64,000 nt of DNA from Pseudoalteromonas sp. (GTDB lineage Bacteria > Pseudomonadota > Gammaproteobacteria > Enterobacterales > Alteromonadaceae), in contig NZ_JAGYIU010000003.1 in NCBI RefSeq assembly GCF_018402495.1, positions 372,001 through 436,000 on the forward strand, given 5' to 3'. The position numbers were made by a program, and so were the translations under genes. Every line of letters begins with the position of its first letter. Positions within the stretch are counted from its first letter, which is position 1. Positions 46,289 to 55,877 of the stretch are shown piece by piece. The notes under the pieces were generated by a model. It had not been told where the DNA came from. It saw only the letters and a list, made by a program, of their open reading frames with translations, and ran no database searches.

Positions 46289-47002
46289 ATGCATATTCAC
46301 TTTATTATTCATGAACATTTTGAAGCGCCAGGCGCTTATGAAGTCTGGGCTAAAATGAACGGCCATACGCTGTCTTACACCCGTATTTACTTAGCTGAAC
46401 CCTTACCAAAACATGCCGATGATATGGACTTTTTAATAGTGATGGGTGGGCCACAATCACCCGCTACACAGCTTGATGAATGCGCCTATTTTGATAGCAA
46501 AAAAGAACAAGCCTTGATTGCCAGCGCCATTAGCGCAAATAAAGTGGTGTTAGGCGTTTGCTTAGGAGCCCAATTAATTGGTGAAGCGTTAGGTGCGGCT
46601 TATCAACCTAGCCCAGAAAAAGAAATTGGTAAGTTTGTGATTACTCTCACTGATGCGGGTTTGCATCACCCACTATTTAACCATTTTGGCACTGAGCTTA
46701 ATGTAGGGCACTGGCATAACGACATGCCAGGGCTAACAAAAAGCGCCAATGTAATCGCATACAGCGAAGGTTGTCCAAGGCAAATAGTCGCTTATAGCGA
46801 TTTAGTATTTGGTTTTCAATGCCACATGGAATTGACCACAGAGGTGGTTACCCTCCTCATTGCCAACGATGATTTAACCAATGCCCAAAACCATCGCTTT
46901 GTTGAAAAGCCCGAAAAGCTCTTAAGTCACGACTATAGTGAAATGAACAATAAGCTTTATACCTTCTTAAACAAGCTTGCTGCGCACTATTTATCTAAAT
47001 AA
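46289..47002 (+). CDS. class I glutamine amidotransferase
   Basis: 237 aa, alone, without a synthetase domain. Triad visible: Cys in GVCLGAQLI, His in FGFQCHMEL and the following Glu. Similar to stand-alone GMP-synthase-like amidotransferases; partner and product unknown. Confidence 0.85.
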   Translation: MHIHFIIHEHFEAPGAYEVWAKMNGHTLSYTRIYLAEPLPKHADDMDFLIVMGGPQSPATQLDECAYFDSKKEQALIASAISANKVVLGVCLGAQLIGEALGAAYQPSPEKEIGKFVITLTDAGLHHPLFNHFGTELNVGHWHNDMPGLTKSANVIAYSEGCPRQIVAYSDLVFGFQCHMELTTEVVTLLIANDDLTNAQNHRFVEKPEKLLSHDYSEMNNKLYTFLNKLAAHYLSK

Positions 47003-47093
47003 TACTTATTTACGTGAAAGTAAAATTCCAAATATTTACTTAGCCTGCTAACTAATGCTAAAATTTGCTGCATATTAACAAGCAAGAGTTCTT

Positions 47094-47570
47094 ATGAGCA
47101 GCACTATTCCTTTTCATGAAACACTCGATTTAACCTTATGTGGCAATATGGGTCGAGTGCATCGCTTATGTCGAGAAGCGGTAACACTGGCGGTTGAGCC
47201 GCTAGGTTTAACTCAATCACGTTGGACGGCAATGATCCACTTAGACCATTTACCCTCAGGGGCAACACAGCAAGCGCTGGCTACCAGTTTAGGTATTGAA
47301 ATGCCCTCATTAACGCGCACCATTAAGCAATTAGAGCAGCAAAATCTGGTTATTCGACAAGTTGATAAGCACGATAAACGTAGTAAAAAATTGTACTTTA
47401 CCGATGAGGGTATAAAGTTATTAGAACACTTAAAAGAGCTAACAAGCGATATTAAACAGCGTTTATATGCCGGTTTAAGTACTGAGCAACTTGATGGTAT
47501 GGCGCACAGTTTAGTGCAAATGGAAGAAAACGCGCGGCGTTGTATTGCAAACTTATCTGGAGATAAATAA
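47094..47570 (+). CDS. MarR-family regulator
   Basis: 158 aa. Winged HTH with TQQALATSLGIEMPSLTRTIKQLEQQ and the wing VDKHDKRSKKLYFT. It lies 2 bp upstream of an HlyD-type gene, so it is probably the local repressor of this efflux operon. Confidence 0.9.
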   Translation: MSSTIPFHETLDLTLCGNMGRVHRLCREAVTLAVEPLGLTQSRWTAMIHLDHLPSGATQQALATSLGIEMPSLTRTIKQLEQQNLVIRQVDKHDKRSKKLYFTDEGIKLLEHLKELTSDIKQRLYAGLSTEQLDGMAHSLVQMEENARRCIANLSGDK

Positions 47571-47572
47571 GC

Positions 47573-48637
47573 ATGACACCCGATCAAAAATTTGCCCGCT
47601 ACGTTAAAGTTTCGCTTGTTGGTTTTATTGTTGTCTTTTTTTATTATATTGTTGCCGATGTATGGTTGCCGGTTACGCCACAAGCACGGGTTTATCATCC
47701 GGTTGTGCAAATATCGCCGCAAATAAATGGCCGTGTTACCCATGTATTGGTCAGTAATAACCAAACGGTTAAAGCGGGTGATGTATTATTTGAAATAGAC
47801 AAAAACACTTACCAACTAGCACTTGAGCAAGCCCAGCTTGCCCTTGACGATGCCAAACTACAAAATAAACGCCTTGATACCAATGTAAAAGCGCTTGAGG
47901 CACAAATAAGTGCAGCTAACGCTAAATTGCATGAGCAGCAGCTATTAAAAAAGCGTGGCGAAACACTCTACAAACAAAACTCTATTTCGGAGCAAGAGCT
48001 TGAAAGCATTCGTGCTAATTTTGCCGCAAGCCAATCTAATTTAGCCGCATTTGAAGCACAATTGGCAGAAGCTGTTTTAGCGCGTGGCGACTCAGGAGAA
48101 AATAATTTAGCACTGCGTCATGCGGCCAATCAGTTAGCCCAAGCTGAGCTTAATTTATCTTATACGCAAGTGCGCGCTTTAAGTGATGGCGTTGTAGCCA
48201 ATTTACAGTTACTTGAAGGTTCCTATGCGGTTGCGGGTAAGCCATTACTTGCTATTGTGGCAAGAAAAGCAGATTTAGTGGCTGATTTTCGTGAAAAGTC
48301 ACTATTAAATATGCAGCCAGGCAGTTTAGCAAAAGTAGTGTTTGACAGCCGACCAGGTGAAGTGTTTGATGCTAAAATTGAAACCTTTGAAGCAGGTGTT
48401 AGTGACGGGCAACTTAGTGCGAATGGATTACTTAGCACCACCGAAACCAGCAACCGTTGGGTTCGCGATGCTCAGCGCCAACGTATTCATTTAGTGCTGC
48501 CAAATAACTCTCAGCTTATAAATAATATGCCCAGTGGCGCGCGTGCTACCGTGCAGTTATTACCGCAATCAGCATTTGGTCAATGGCTTGGTTCAGTACA
48601 GATCCGCTTTATTAGTTGGTTACATTACATTTATTAA
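47573..48637 (+). CDS. HlyD/EmrA-type membrane fusion protein
   Basis: 354 aa. One N-terminal membrane anchor (about 10-29), a lipoyl half (ISPQINGRVTHVLVSNNQTVKAGDVLFEID), a long coiled-coil hairpin (about 80-180) and a beta-barrel. It links an inner-membrane pump to an outer-membrane channel. In operon between marR and a DUF2955 gene. Confidence 0.9.
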   Translation: MTPDQKFARYVKVSLVGFIVVFFYYIVADVWLPVTPQARVYHPVVQISPQINGRVTHVLVSNNQTVKAGDVLFEIDKNTYQLALEQAQLALDDAKLQNKRLDTNVKALEAQISAANAKLHEQQLLKKRGETLYKQNSISEQELESIRANFAASQSNLAAFEAQLAEAVLARGDSGENNLALRHAANQLAQAELNLSYTQVRALSDGVVANLQLLEGSYAVAGKPLLAIVARKADLVADFREKSLLNMQPGSLAKVVFDSRPGEVFDAKIETFEAGVSDGQLSANGLLSTTETSNRWVRDAQRQRIHLVLPNNSQLINNMPSGARATVQLLPQSAFGQWLGSVQIRFISWLHYIY

Positions 48638-48648
48638 TGGGGCGAGTA

Positions 48649-49698
48649 ATGACACACCAAGTTAGCCAAGCGCCACAACTCGATTCAAATGGCTTACGCC
48701 AAGCGCTGCGGATTGCCGGTGGCTGCACTATTGGTTTTACTTTATGTAAGTTAATGAATTGGCCAAATGGGATATTTTTTACAGTTTACCCTATGTTATT
48801 ACTGGGTTTAGTGCCAAGTATTAACAAAGGCGTGATCCGCCAATTTGTTGCCAGTGCCGCTTACAGTGCTTTTATTGTGCTTATTTTGCAGGGGTTATTC
48901 TCGCATTTGCCAGTATTAATGACGCTCATTATTTTTGCTAGTTTTTGCATACTTTTTTATTTAATGAGTACCGGCGGTGCGTTTTTATTTGGTGCGTTAG
49001 GTGCGGTGAGTTTATCGATTCAGTTACATTTTGCCAGTTATGTTGATCAAGGAAGCAGCATTTACCCGCTTATTTTAAGTAATGGTGTGGCTATTTTTAT
49101 TACTATTATTATTGCGCTCTTGATGCATGGCTTGTTTCCTGATGTGACAGCGCGACCCATGCGCGCTGTACCGCACAAGGATAAAGAAAGTATTCGTCAC
49201 GAGGTGTTGTTATGCGCTAGCGTTGCGACTTTGTCGTTTGTGGTTTTTCAGGTACTTGATTTACAAGATTCAATTTCGGCGCAAGCTGCGTCTATATTAA
49301 TTTTGTTTTCGTTGTGCTTTAAGGCTGCGGGCACTGCAAGTTGGCAACGTATTATTGGGACATTAATAGGCTGTAATGCCGCACTGGTTTCACAATTATT
49401 GTTATATAACCATAGTGATTTTTTGTTATTTCCAATGGCGATATTATGGATTCTCTCTTTTATATTTAGTCGATTTCATATTTTAGGCGGCGGTCCACCG
49501 GGTGTGGGGTTTGGCGTATTAACCACCTTTGGTATTTTGTTTGGTCAGTCGTTAGGCCCAGGGCAAGATTTAATATACAGCGCCATGTATCGATTTAGCT
49601 CGGTGGCCGTTGCGGTTACGGTAAGCTTAAGTGCGGTGTATGTAGTGCATCGAATCCTCAACCGATTTAGCGTTACCCGCCACCATACCTATGACTAA
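48649..49698 (+). CDS. DUF2955 inner-membrane protein (probable efflux pump partner)
   Basis: 349 aa from the ATG at 48649, 12 bp after the HlyD-type stop. About nine or ten membrane segments in two halves, as in AaeB/FUSC-type pumps. With the fusion protein it should make a MarR-controlled export system. Substrate unknown. Confidence 0.82.
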   Translation: MTHQVSQAPQLDSNGLRQALRIAGGCTIGFTLCKLMNWPNGIFFTVYPMLLLGLVPSINKGVIRQFVASAAYSAFIVLILQGLFSHLPVLMTLIIFASFCILFYLMSTGGAFLFGALGAVSLSIQLHFASYVDQGSSIYPLILSNGVAIFITIIIALLMHGLFPDVTARPMRAVPHKDKESIRHEVLLCASVATLSFVVFQVLDLQDSISAQAASILILFSLCFKAAGTASWQRIIGTLIGCNAALVSQLLLYNHSDFLLFPMAILWILSFIFSRFHILGGGPPGVGFGVLTTFGILFGQSLGPGQDLIYSAMYRFSSVAVAVTVSLSAVYVVHRILNRFSVTRHHTYD

Positions 49699-49706
49699 AA
49701 CATCTT

Positions 49707-49729
49707 AAAGGCTGCGTTTGCAGCCCTTT
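49707..49729. terminator. bidirectional terminator
   Basis: AAAGGCTGC/GCAGCCCTTT stem between the convergent efflux and arfB genes. Confidence 0.7.
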
Positions 49730-49735
49730 AATCTG

Positions 49736-50149
49736 CTAAATTTTAATATTACCGCGTAGGGCTTTGGTTTGGCCGTGTTTGGTTTTTTTGTCCATGCGTT
49801 TACGCTGTGAGTTACGGCTAGGTTTGGTGGCACGGCGTGCTTTATTAACCTTAGTGGCGCTTAAAATTAAATCTTTTAGCCGTTTTAGCGCATCTTCTCT
49901 GTTGAGCTCTTGGGTGCGATGGCTTTGCGCTTTTATAATTAATATGCCCTCTTTAGTGATCCTTGAATCGTTTAAAGCAAGCAGCCGTTGTTTATAAAAA
50001 TCAGGGAGTTTAGAGCGGTTAATATCAAAGCGTAAATGAATGGCACTGGCTACTTTATTAACATTTTGCCCGCCAGCGCCTTGCGAGCGAATAGCGCTGA
50101 GCTCTACTTCCCATTCATCTATGGTGACGGTATTTGAAATAGTTAACAT
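49736..50149 (-). CDS. arfB: alternative ribosome-rescue factor ArfB
   Basis: 137 aa. The GGQ motif in RSQGAGGQNVNKVASA hydrolyses peptidyl-tRNA on stalled ribosomes. The basic C-terminal tail (RKRMDKKTKHGQTKALRG) enters the empty mRNA channel. Confidence 0.93.
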   Translation of the reverse strand: MLTISNTVTIDEWEVELSAIRSQGAGGQNVNKVASAIHLRFDINRSKLPDFYKQRLLALNDSRITKEGILIIKAQSHRTQELNREDALKRLKDLILSATKVNKARRATKPSRNSQRKRMDKKTKHGQTKALRGNIKI

Positions 50150-50292
50150 TGTGCTCCGCTCTTTTTACAAAAAATGTATTGTATCATCACTATATTGAGT
50201 TGTACTAAACTCAGTTTGTAAATAATGATGTATCAACTTACGCTTAATATTTGCTGTAACCGTTTTTTAGTTCTTATATTTGGAGAAACATA

Positions 50293-50862
50293 ATGAAAAA
50301 ATTACTACTATCGCTGAGCTTGTTAGTAATGAGCTTCTCAGGTTTTGCACAAGATATTAATGAAGGTCAATTACAAAGCTATATCAAAGCATTACCTGCG
50401 GTTACAAGTTGGGCAAGTAATCAAGAGTCGTTAAAAGGCTTAGATTTAGGGAGTATGCTTGGCGCATCTGCAGATCAAACGGTTACTGAGCAAAGCTCGT
50501 TGGCTAATAGCGCACTTAGCATGATCAAACAGCAAGACTTATATAAAAGCTTTGCCAATGTAACTGGTCGATATGGTTTTACTCCAGAGCAATTAATTGC
50601 TGTAGGGACGGAAGTTTCAATGGCCTACATCGAAAACCTAAAAGCAGGTTTATCTGATGAACATAAAGATACCGCCAATAAATTATTAGGGGGGTTACAA
50701 AGCATGCAAAGTAGTAAAGATAAAGGCGTTAGTTCCTTAATGGGCTCGTTTGGCAATGCATCAAGTGCGGCACAATCGACAGAGCCTGTAGTCAGTGAAA
50801 ACAACCTAGAACTTGTAAGTAACTATATGCCACAGCTGAAAAAGTTGTTTTCATTGCTGTAA
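50293..50862 (+). CDS. secreted hypothetical protein
   Basis: 189 aa. A signal peptide (MKKLLLSLSLLVMSFSGFAQ) precedes an all-helical, Ser/Leu/Gln-rich mature protein without cysteines. GGAG upstream. Family not recognised. Not obviously linked to its neighbours. Confidence 0.7.
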   Translation: MKKLLLSLSLLVMSFSGFAQDINEGQLQSYIKALPAVTSWASNQESLKGLDLGSMLGASADQTVTEQSSLANSALSMIKQQDLYKSFANVTGRYGFTPEQLIAVGTEVSMAYIENLKAGLSDEHKDTANKLLGGLQSMQSSKDKGVSSLMGSFGNASSAAQSTEPVVSENNLELVSNYMPQLKKLFSLL

Positions 50863-50876
50863 ACGTGATTGTGAAT

Positions 50877-50900
50877 AAGGTGGCACTGACCACCTTTTTT
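50877..50900 (+). terminator. terminator
   Basis: AAGGTGG/CCACCTT stem, loop CACTGA, then T6. Confidence 0.85.
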
Positions 50901-50949
50901 CATGCTTACTTTTCTCGTTAAGTTTATACAATTGCTTCAGTTTTAATGT

Positions 50950-50966
50950 TGTAAACCCCCTTTACG
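50950..50966 (-). repeat. dispersed 17-bp palindromic element, one change
   Basis: TGTAAACCCCCTTTACG on the plus strand, which is the complement of the G5 form apart from its last base. Confidence 0.6.
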
Positions 50967-51179
50967 ATGATTTATTCATTGGCGCTAAAAATAAAAAGTA
51001 ATAAATAAACCAAAATTTTACTAACGTTAAAGCTTCGCTTTGTTTAGCTGTTATTCTGTTTTTATCGGTTAATCGGATCAACCATTTACCAACTTAAGTA
51101 TTGAATGATGCAATATTTGCGTTTAGTTAGCTTACCTTTGGTTGTTTATTAGCCTTTTTTTAATTTGTATCTGGCTGAG

Positions 51180-51426
51180 TTAGTAAAAAATCGGTTTATT
51201 TTAGCGATTTCAATAGGTAGTTAGTAAAATCATGATCTTTACGAGATTTAAAAAAACAACTAAAAATCATAAGTTTAAATTTATATTTAAGGAGCTACAA
51301 TCCGTGTAACCATAATGGGAACTCGTGGTAATCGCTAATAATAATACTAAAACAACTTTATAAAGGCGTTTTGAGGCAGATATAGCCGTTTGTTTAGGTG
51401 CTTGTTTCAGATCACTATTTAACTAA
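51180..51426. repeat. distal iteron cluster upstream of DUF3649
   Basis: Within the 678-bp gap 50863-51540 lie two full origin-type iterons, TTAGTAAAATCATGATCTTT (51221-51240, +) and TTAGTTAAATAGTGATCTGA (51407-51426, -), plus a half copy at 51180-51199 (TTAGTAAAAAATCGG). They match the elements at the Rep origin 43 kb to the left. Confidence 0.7.
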
Positions 51427-51540
51427 CAAGATTAAAGCCTTCTTTATGCTAATACAAATAAGAACTACTATCTTTTGTATTTGTTAGCGTTATAATACCG
51501 GCCATCTTTTTTAGCTACGTTTAAAAGGAATTTGCAGTTT

Positions 51541-51885
51541 ATGCAGGCCTCAAACCGTCTTTTAGACTTTCCTAAACCCGTTTTTTCACTGTTATGGCAA
51601 GTTATACAACGCTTTAGCTACGAACTAGCGGTTTTATCACGTTTTTTTATTGCCATTGTTGGCGGGTATTTTTTTACAGCCGTCTGTGTGTCGCTATTAA
51701 GTGCAGTGGTGCCTGTACCTAAGGCTGATGCCGTGCTTTTAAGTGTGTCTGCGAGTATTTTAATTTATGCCCTCGTGTTTATTTATAGTTTTTATATTCA
51801 TTCATTAAAAACTGTATGGATCAGTATTTTACTAAGTATTGCGGCGCAACTTTTGGTGTTGTCGTTAATGAAGGGGTGGTTATGA
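51541..51885 (+). CDS. DUF3649 membrane protein of an iron operon
   Basis: 114 aa from the ATG at 51541; the TTG at 51532 is too close to the AAAAGGAA ribosome site. Three membrane segments. DUF3649, PepSY-TM and DUF3325 genes typically occur together with siderophore receptors. An origin-type iteron (51816-51835) lies inside the codons for WISILLS. Confidence 0.8.
   Translation: MQASNRLLDFPKPVFSLLWQVIQRFSYELAVLSRFFIAIVGGYFFTAVCVSLLSAVVPVPKADAVLLSVSASILIYALVFIYSFYIHSLKTVWISILLSIAAQLLVLSLMKGWL
51816..51835 (-). repeat. iteron copy inside the DUF3649 gene
   Basis: Minus strand reads TTAGTAAAATACTGATCCAT. Eighteen bp (GATCAGTATTTTACTAAG) are identical to origin iteron 7905-7924 and its flank. 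Confidence 0.7.
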
Positions 51886-53471
51886 AAGGGAGTTTTTTTC
51901 GGTCAATGACGTGGTTACATACATGGGTCGGTTTACTCGTGTGTTGGTTACTGTATTTAATATTTTTTGCGGGTACTATTAGCTTTTATAGAGATGAAGT
52001 GAGCTTATGGAATCAGCCAAGTATACATAATATTGCGCCTCAAGTAGATCGTGTTGGCGCGCAAAAGCAACAAATAGCATCGGGCATTGAGTATTTGAAT
52101 GCGCAAGCACCCAATGCACCAAGTTGGCGTATGACGCTTCCTGAAGAGCGAGTACCTTATTTAACTTATGGCTATGCTAAACCAAAAGAGCCTGGGCAGC
52201 GCAGAGCCTCTTTTGAAAACACCCGTTTAGATCCAAACACCATGCAGCCTTTAGCACCTTTTGTAGAGACGCGAGGGGGAAACTTCTTTTATCGTCTGCA
52301 TTTTGATTTGCATTATATCGATGTAATAACAGCGCGCTGGATTGTGTGCCTTGCTAGTTTATTTATGCTAATTGCACTGATATCTGGTGTCGTCATCCAT
52401 AAACGTATTTTTAAAGATATGTTTGTTTTTAGAGCTAATAAAGGCAGTCGTAGCTGGTTAGATGTGCATAATTTAAGTTCGGTATTTGCCTTACCATTTC
52501 ACTTAATGATTACTTATACGGGCATTATCACGCTAATATTTATGATATTTCCATATCCTGCGCAAACCGTTTATGAAAACGGCATACGTGGACTTTTTAA
52601 TGATGTTTCGCCCAGTAGCCCCGTAACAGAATCATTAAAAGGTGCTGCGCCGTTAGTGCCTATCAATACTGTTTTGGATCAGGTTTATACTAAGTGGCCC
52701 GATGCTGATATAACGCGTGTTATTATCAATAAGCCTAACCAAGCGGCTTCTACCATTACGGTTATGGTAAGCCCGGGTAAAGCACTAAGAGATCAATCAC
52801 CCCGTTTGATATTTAGTGGAGCGAGTGGTGAGCTTGTTGCTCAAACTGATGACGAACTTACCGGCAGTAAAGCCCTGTATGAGTCGCTCAATTCAATGCA
52901 TACAGGGCGTATTGCAGAACCATTACTACGTAGTTTATATTTTTTAGGCGGTATTGCTGGCTGCATTATGATAGCAACAGGCTGTATGATGTGGGCAAAG
53001 CGCTTACGTGAGCGTATGAAAAAAAATGCCCAACCATCATTGGGCTTAAAACTAGTCGAAGCACTTAATTTAGGCACGTTAATGGGATTACCCTTAGCAA
53101 CGTCTGCGTTCTTTTTAGCAAATCGCTTACTTAGTAAAAATGCGATTGAGCGAGCGGATAAAGAAATACTCGCTTTCTTTTTAACTTGGTTATGTGTACT
53201 TATTATTGCTTTTATAAAGCGCGATAAATTGCAATGGTGTGTTTTGGCTGCCATAAATAGTATTGCTTGCTTTAGTGTGCCAGTGGTTAATGCGCTAACA
53301 ACACAAGGTAATATAATCAGTTATTTACGCAATGAGCAGTGGGCCTTATTTATGTTTGATAGCCTGTTTTTATTGTTCGGGTTACTGTTTTTGTTACAAA
53401 CCGGAAAATTACGTACTGCGTTGAACGCTAACAAACCTATTTCCATAAATACTCAGGAGCAAAAAATATGA
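51882..53471 (+). CDS. PepSY-associated TM protein (iron uptake operon)
   Basis: 529 aa from the ATG at 51882, whose ATGA overlaps the DUF3649 stop. An N-terminal TM segment carries WLHTWVGLLVCW, then a PepSY periplasmic region, and further TM segments with conserved histidines (DVHNLSSVFALPFHL, SMHTGRI). Relatives may act as ferrisiderophore reductases; this is not shown here. Confidence 0.87.
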   Translation: MKGSFFRSMTWLHTWVGLLVCWLLYLIFFAGTISFYRDEVSLWNQPSIHNIAPQVDRVGAQKQQIASGIEYLNAQAPNAPSWRMTLPEERVPYLTYGYAKPKEPGQRRASFENTRLDPNTMQPLAPFVETRGGNFFYRLHFDLHYIDVITARWIVCLASLFMLIALISGVVIHKRIFKDMFVFRANKGSRSWLDVHNLSSVFALPFHLMITYTGIITLIFMIFPYPAQTVYENGIRGLFNDVSPSSPVTESLKGAAPLVPINTVLDQVYTKWPDADITRVIINKPNQAASTITVMVSPGKALRDQSPRLIFSGASGELVAQTDDELTGSKALYESLNSMHTGRIAEPLLRSLYFLGGIAGCIMIATGCMMWAKRLRERMKKNAQPSLGLKLVEALNLGTLMGLPLATSAFFLANRLLSKNAIERADKEILAFFLTWLCVLIIAFIKRDKLQWCVLAAINSIACFSVPVVNALTTQGNIISYLRNEQWALFMFDSLFLLFGLLFLLQTGKLRTALNANKPISINTQEQKI

Positions 53472-53809
53472 TTGCATTGCTTCCTTTTAGCTTATGTTTG
53501 ATTGCTTTTAACTGCTTTGCACTAGCTAAGTTTAATCATTTTAAAGATGTTTTTAACAAGCGTCCTACTAAACAGCAGCGATTAATTTTATTGAGTATTG
53601 CTTGGATCAGTATTTTACTAAGTTTACTGCTTTGCGTGAATAAATTGCAGGGATATGGTGGTTTAGAGTTTTGCGGTTTGATGACTCTAAGTGCTTTAAT
53701 TGTAATGGTTTTTTATAGTTTTTTGGTAAAATTTACCAAGCTTTTTAATCTATTAGTTGTATTAATATTGGCCTTGAGTACGTTATTTTTTGCTTTAAAT
53801 GGGCTTTAG
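53468..53809 (+). CDS. DUF3325 membrane protein of an iron operon
   Basis: 113 aa, four membrane segments. Its ATG overlaps the PepSY stop. It also contains an iteron copy (53602-53621), again within codons for WISILLS. Confidence 0.8.
   Translation: MIALLPFSLCLIAFNCFALAKFNHFKDVFNKRPTKQQRLILLSIAWISILLSLLLCVNKLQGYGGLEFCGLMTLSALIVMVFYSFLVKFTKLFNLLVVLILALSTLFFALNGL
53602..53621 (-). repeat. iteron copy inside the DUF3325 gene
   Basis: Minus strand TTAGTAAAATACTGATCCAA. GGATCAGTATTTTACTAAGT is identical to the copy in the DUF3649 gene. Confidence 0.7.
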
Positions 53810-53829
53810 TTAGTAAAAAGCTGATCCCA
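53810..53829 (+). repeat. iteron copy after the DUF3325 gene
   Basis: TTAGTAAAAAGCTGATCCCA; its first 17 bases equal those of origin iteron 8275-8294. It begins 1 bp after the stop codon, as the first copy after parB does. Confidence 0.75.
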
Positions 53830-54027
53830 AAAATAGGTCAGGATATTGGGCAAAAAAAATGGCAAGTTATTAGGGTCAAACGATCCTAACAGCTTGCCAA
53901 TAAAAAGGGGGATAACCATTATGTCTTTCACTTGCTTGTTTCTTAACAAGTGCGGTTACTATAATCTTACATTGTTTAACTTAGCTTACAGTCAGGTGAT
54001 CGTTTTATTACAGCTTAAGTTAAACAA

Positions 54028-54044
54028 AGTAAACCCCCTTTACA
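54028..54044 (-). repeat. dispersed 17-bp palindromic element, one change
   Basis: AGTAAACCCCCTTTACA, overlapping the last codons of the lipocalin gene. Confidence 0.6.
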
Positions 54045-54573
54045 GTGGTTTTTGATTTACCCAAATAATTTCATTCGTATCAAAGCCAAGCGCTTTTACT
54101 TGGTTTAAAAAGTGCTGCTTAAGCTCATTATTAACTGTTGGCGTACGCGATAAAAACCATAAGTAATCTTTGCTATAACTGGTAATAAAGGCATATTGAT
54201 AATTAGGTCGGTCTAGCTCAAAAATAATATAAGCACCATAAAACGGGCCAAAAAATGACACTTTTAAATGCCCTATATCGGCGTTTCCTACAAATTTAGC
54301 TAAGCCTTCAGCTTGGTCCCACTCTTGCTCTTTACTAATAAATCCTTTGTTTAATACCTTTACTGTTCCATCATCATTAATTGAATAGGTTGCTGTTACT
54401 TGCTCCATTCCTCGTTCAAAAGAATGGTCTAATCGTGCTATTTCATACCACTTCCCTTGGTATTTTTCTAAGTCAAAGTTTTTAATCGGAGTTATTCCTT
54501 CAGGAGCACTGGTACAGGCACTGAGTAAAAACACGGTGGTAACAAATAACACAGTTTTAAACGCGAGTTTCAT
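54040..54573 (-). CDS. blc: bacterial lipocalin (Blc-type lipoprotein)
   Basis: 177 aa. Lipobox LSAC, then the lipocalin signature [19 protein letters not shown] (GxW) and a C-terminal FLSRTPTV. An outer-membrane lipoprotein that binds fatty acids or lysophospholipids. The stop codon lies in a dispersed 17-bp element. Confidence 0.92.
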   Translation of the reverse strand: MKLAFKTVLFVTTVFLLSACTSAPEGITPIKNFDLEKYQGKWYEIARLDHSFERGMEQVTATYSINDDGTVKVLNKGFISKEQEWDQAEGLAKFVGNADIGHLKVSFFGPFYGAYIIFELDRPNYQYAFITSYSKDYLWFLSRTPTVNNELKQHFLNQVKALGFDTNEIIWVNQKPL

Positions 54574-54641
54574 GTTGTTTCCTTTTCTTTAGTAATTGCG
54601 ATAGGATCGCTTTAATATTAAAGCAATTTATAGAACTTAGC

Positions 54642-55097
54642 ATGAAAATTTGGGTTGATGCTGACGCCTGTCCTGTGGTCATAAAAGAAATTTTATTTAG
54701 AGCAGCACAGCGCTCGCAAACAGAAACAATACTGGTTGCAAATCATGCCATGCGCATCCCGCCATCAAAATTTATTAGCCGATTACAAGTATCATCGGGC
54801 TTTGATGTGGCTGATGATGAAATAGTAAAACGGGTTGAAAAAGGCGATTTAGTGATTACCGCTGATATTCCGCTGGCCAGTGAAGTGATTGATAACGGCG
54901 GCCAAGCGCTTAATCCGCGTGGTGAGCTTTACACGAGTGAAAACATTCGCTCATTACTCAATGTACGCGATTTTATGGATACTATGCGTTCAAGTGGCGT
55001 AGAAATGAGCGGTGGGCCGCCGCCACTAAGTCAAAGCGACAGGCAAAACTTTGCGAATAATCTTGACCGCATTTTAGCGCAAAATAAGAGTCGTTAA
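54642..55097 (+). CDS. YaiI/YqxD-family protein (UPF0178)
   Basis: 151 aa with the family start [17 protein letters not shown] and [21 protein letters not shown]-like fold with conserved acidic residues suggests a nuclease, untested. The next gene starts 2 bp later. Confidence 0.9.
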   Translation: MKIWVDADACPVVIKEILFRAAQRSQTETILVANHAMRIPPSKFISRLQVSSGFDVADDEIVKRVEKGDLVITADIPLASEVIDNGGQALNPRGELYTSENIRSLLNVRDFMDTMRSSGVEMSGGPPPLSQSDRQNFANNLDRILAQNKSR

Positions 55098-55098
55098 G

Positions 55099-55635
55099 GT
55101 GAGCTGCCAGTTTTTAGGGTTAGGTGATAACTCATTTAGTGTTGCCGTGTATGTGGCAAAAGCCCCCCCAATGCCTTACTTTGAAACACTTGCGCAGTTA
55201 GAGCCTGTAGTCAGTGGCCAAATAAACACTATAAACCAGCATTGCGGCAATGGCTGGCGCAAAGTATTTAATGTGTACGCTAAAGTACTGTTTGCCCTGC
55301 CAAGTGAGTATTATTCGTTTGCTAAACAAGCCGTGAGTTGGCAAGCATATCGCGATGAGCAGTTATTACAAAAGCATAGCGGTACTGCATTACTATTTAG
55401 TGCGCCGGTGCTTACTGAGCATAACAATCAATTGCACATTATAGCTGGGCGAACTCATGCTAAAAGCTTATTACAACAAGGTAAATTAAATGCCCAGTTT
55501 GAATGGCTTGATGATGAGTTTGCGATTGATAAAAGCCAGAACATTATTGTTTGCCCCTATTTTGACTACAGGCAGCTGAGTAATATTAAAATTGCCCGTT
55601 TAAGTGAGTTAGTGGCTCAGTTGCATGCAATGTAA
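55099..55635 (+). CDS. hypothetical protein coupled to the UPF0178 gene
   Basis: 178 aa from a GTG start 2 bp after the previous stop; AAGAGTCG and TAAGG precede it. No signal peptide or membrane segment. It may belong to DUF6942, of which I am not certain. Residues such as NGWRKVFNVYAK and IIAGRTHAKSLL look conserved in style. Function unknown. Confidence 0.65.
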   Translation: MSCQFLGLGDNSFSVAVYVAKAPPMPYFETLAQLEPVVSGQINTINQHCGNGWRKVFNVYAKVLFALPSEYYSFAKQAVSWQAYRDEQLLQKHSGTALLFSAPVLTEHNNQLHIIAGRTHAKSLLQQGKLNAQFEWLDDEFAIDKSQNIIVCPYFDYRQLSNIKIARLSELVAQLHAM

Positions 55636-55649
55636 GCTACTTTCGTTTT

Positions 55650-55877
55650 TTAGGTCAATGTTACGCTCAGTGTGTTAGCGCTATCAAATAGCATGAGCGA
55701 GCCCAAAATAAATAGGACGCATGCTGATGCACGGCCAAATTTTAGTGAGAGCGCCGTATTGTTGCTGAGGATTTTTCTGGCACTTACCCCTATTAACCAA
55801 TATACCAGCGCACAGCCAATTAAATGAGTAATGCTAAGTACCTATAATAAGCTATCAGCCTTACCTGGTGTACAACA
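55650..55877 (-). pseudogene. C-terminal remnant of a LysE/RhtB-family exporter
   Basis: The minus strand codes, in one frame, CTPGKADSLL, a TAG, then VLSITHLIGCALVYWLIGVS and ARKILSNNTALSLKFGRASA, a hydrophobic tail and TAA at 55652-55650. This fits the end of a LysE/RhtB amino-acid exporter. The N-terminal two thirds are gone. The rest of the gap 55636-56219 shows only cold-shock leader sequence. Confidence 0.65.

Noticed and set aside
53846..54055. 69-aa frame after the DUF3325 gene
   Set aside because: No ribosome-binding site, runs through an inverted repeat and the dispersed 17-bp element into the opposite gene; low-complexity sequence.
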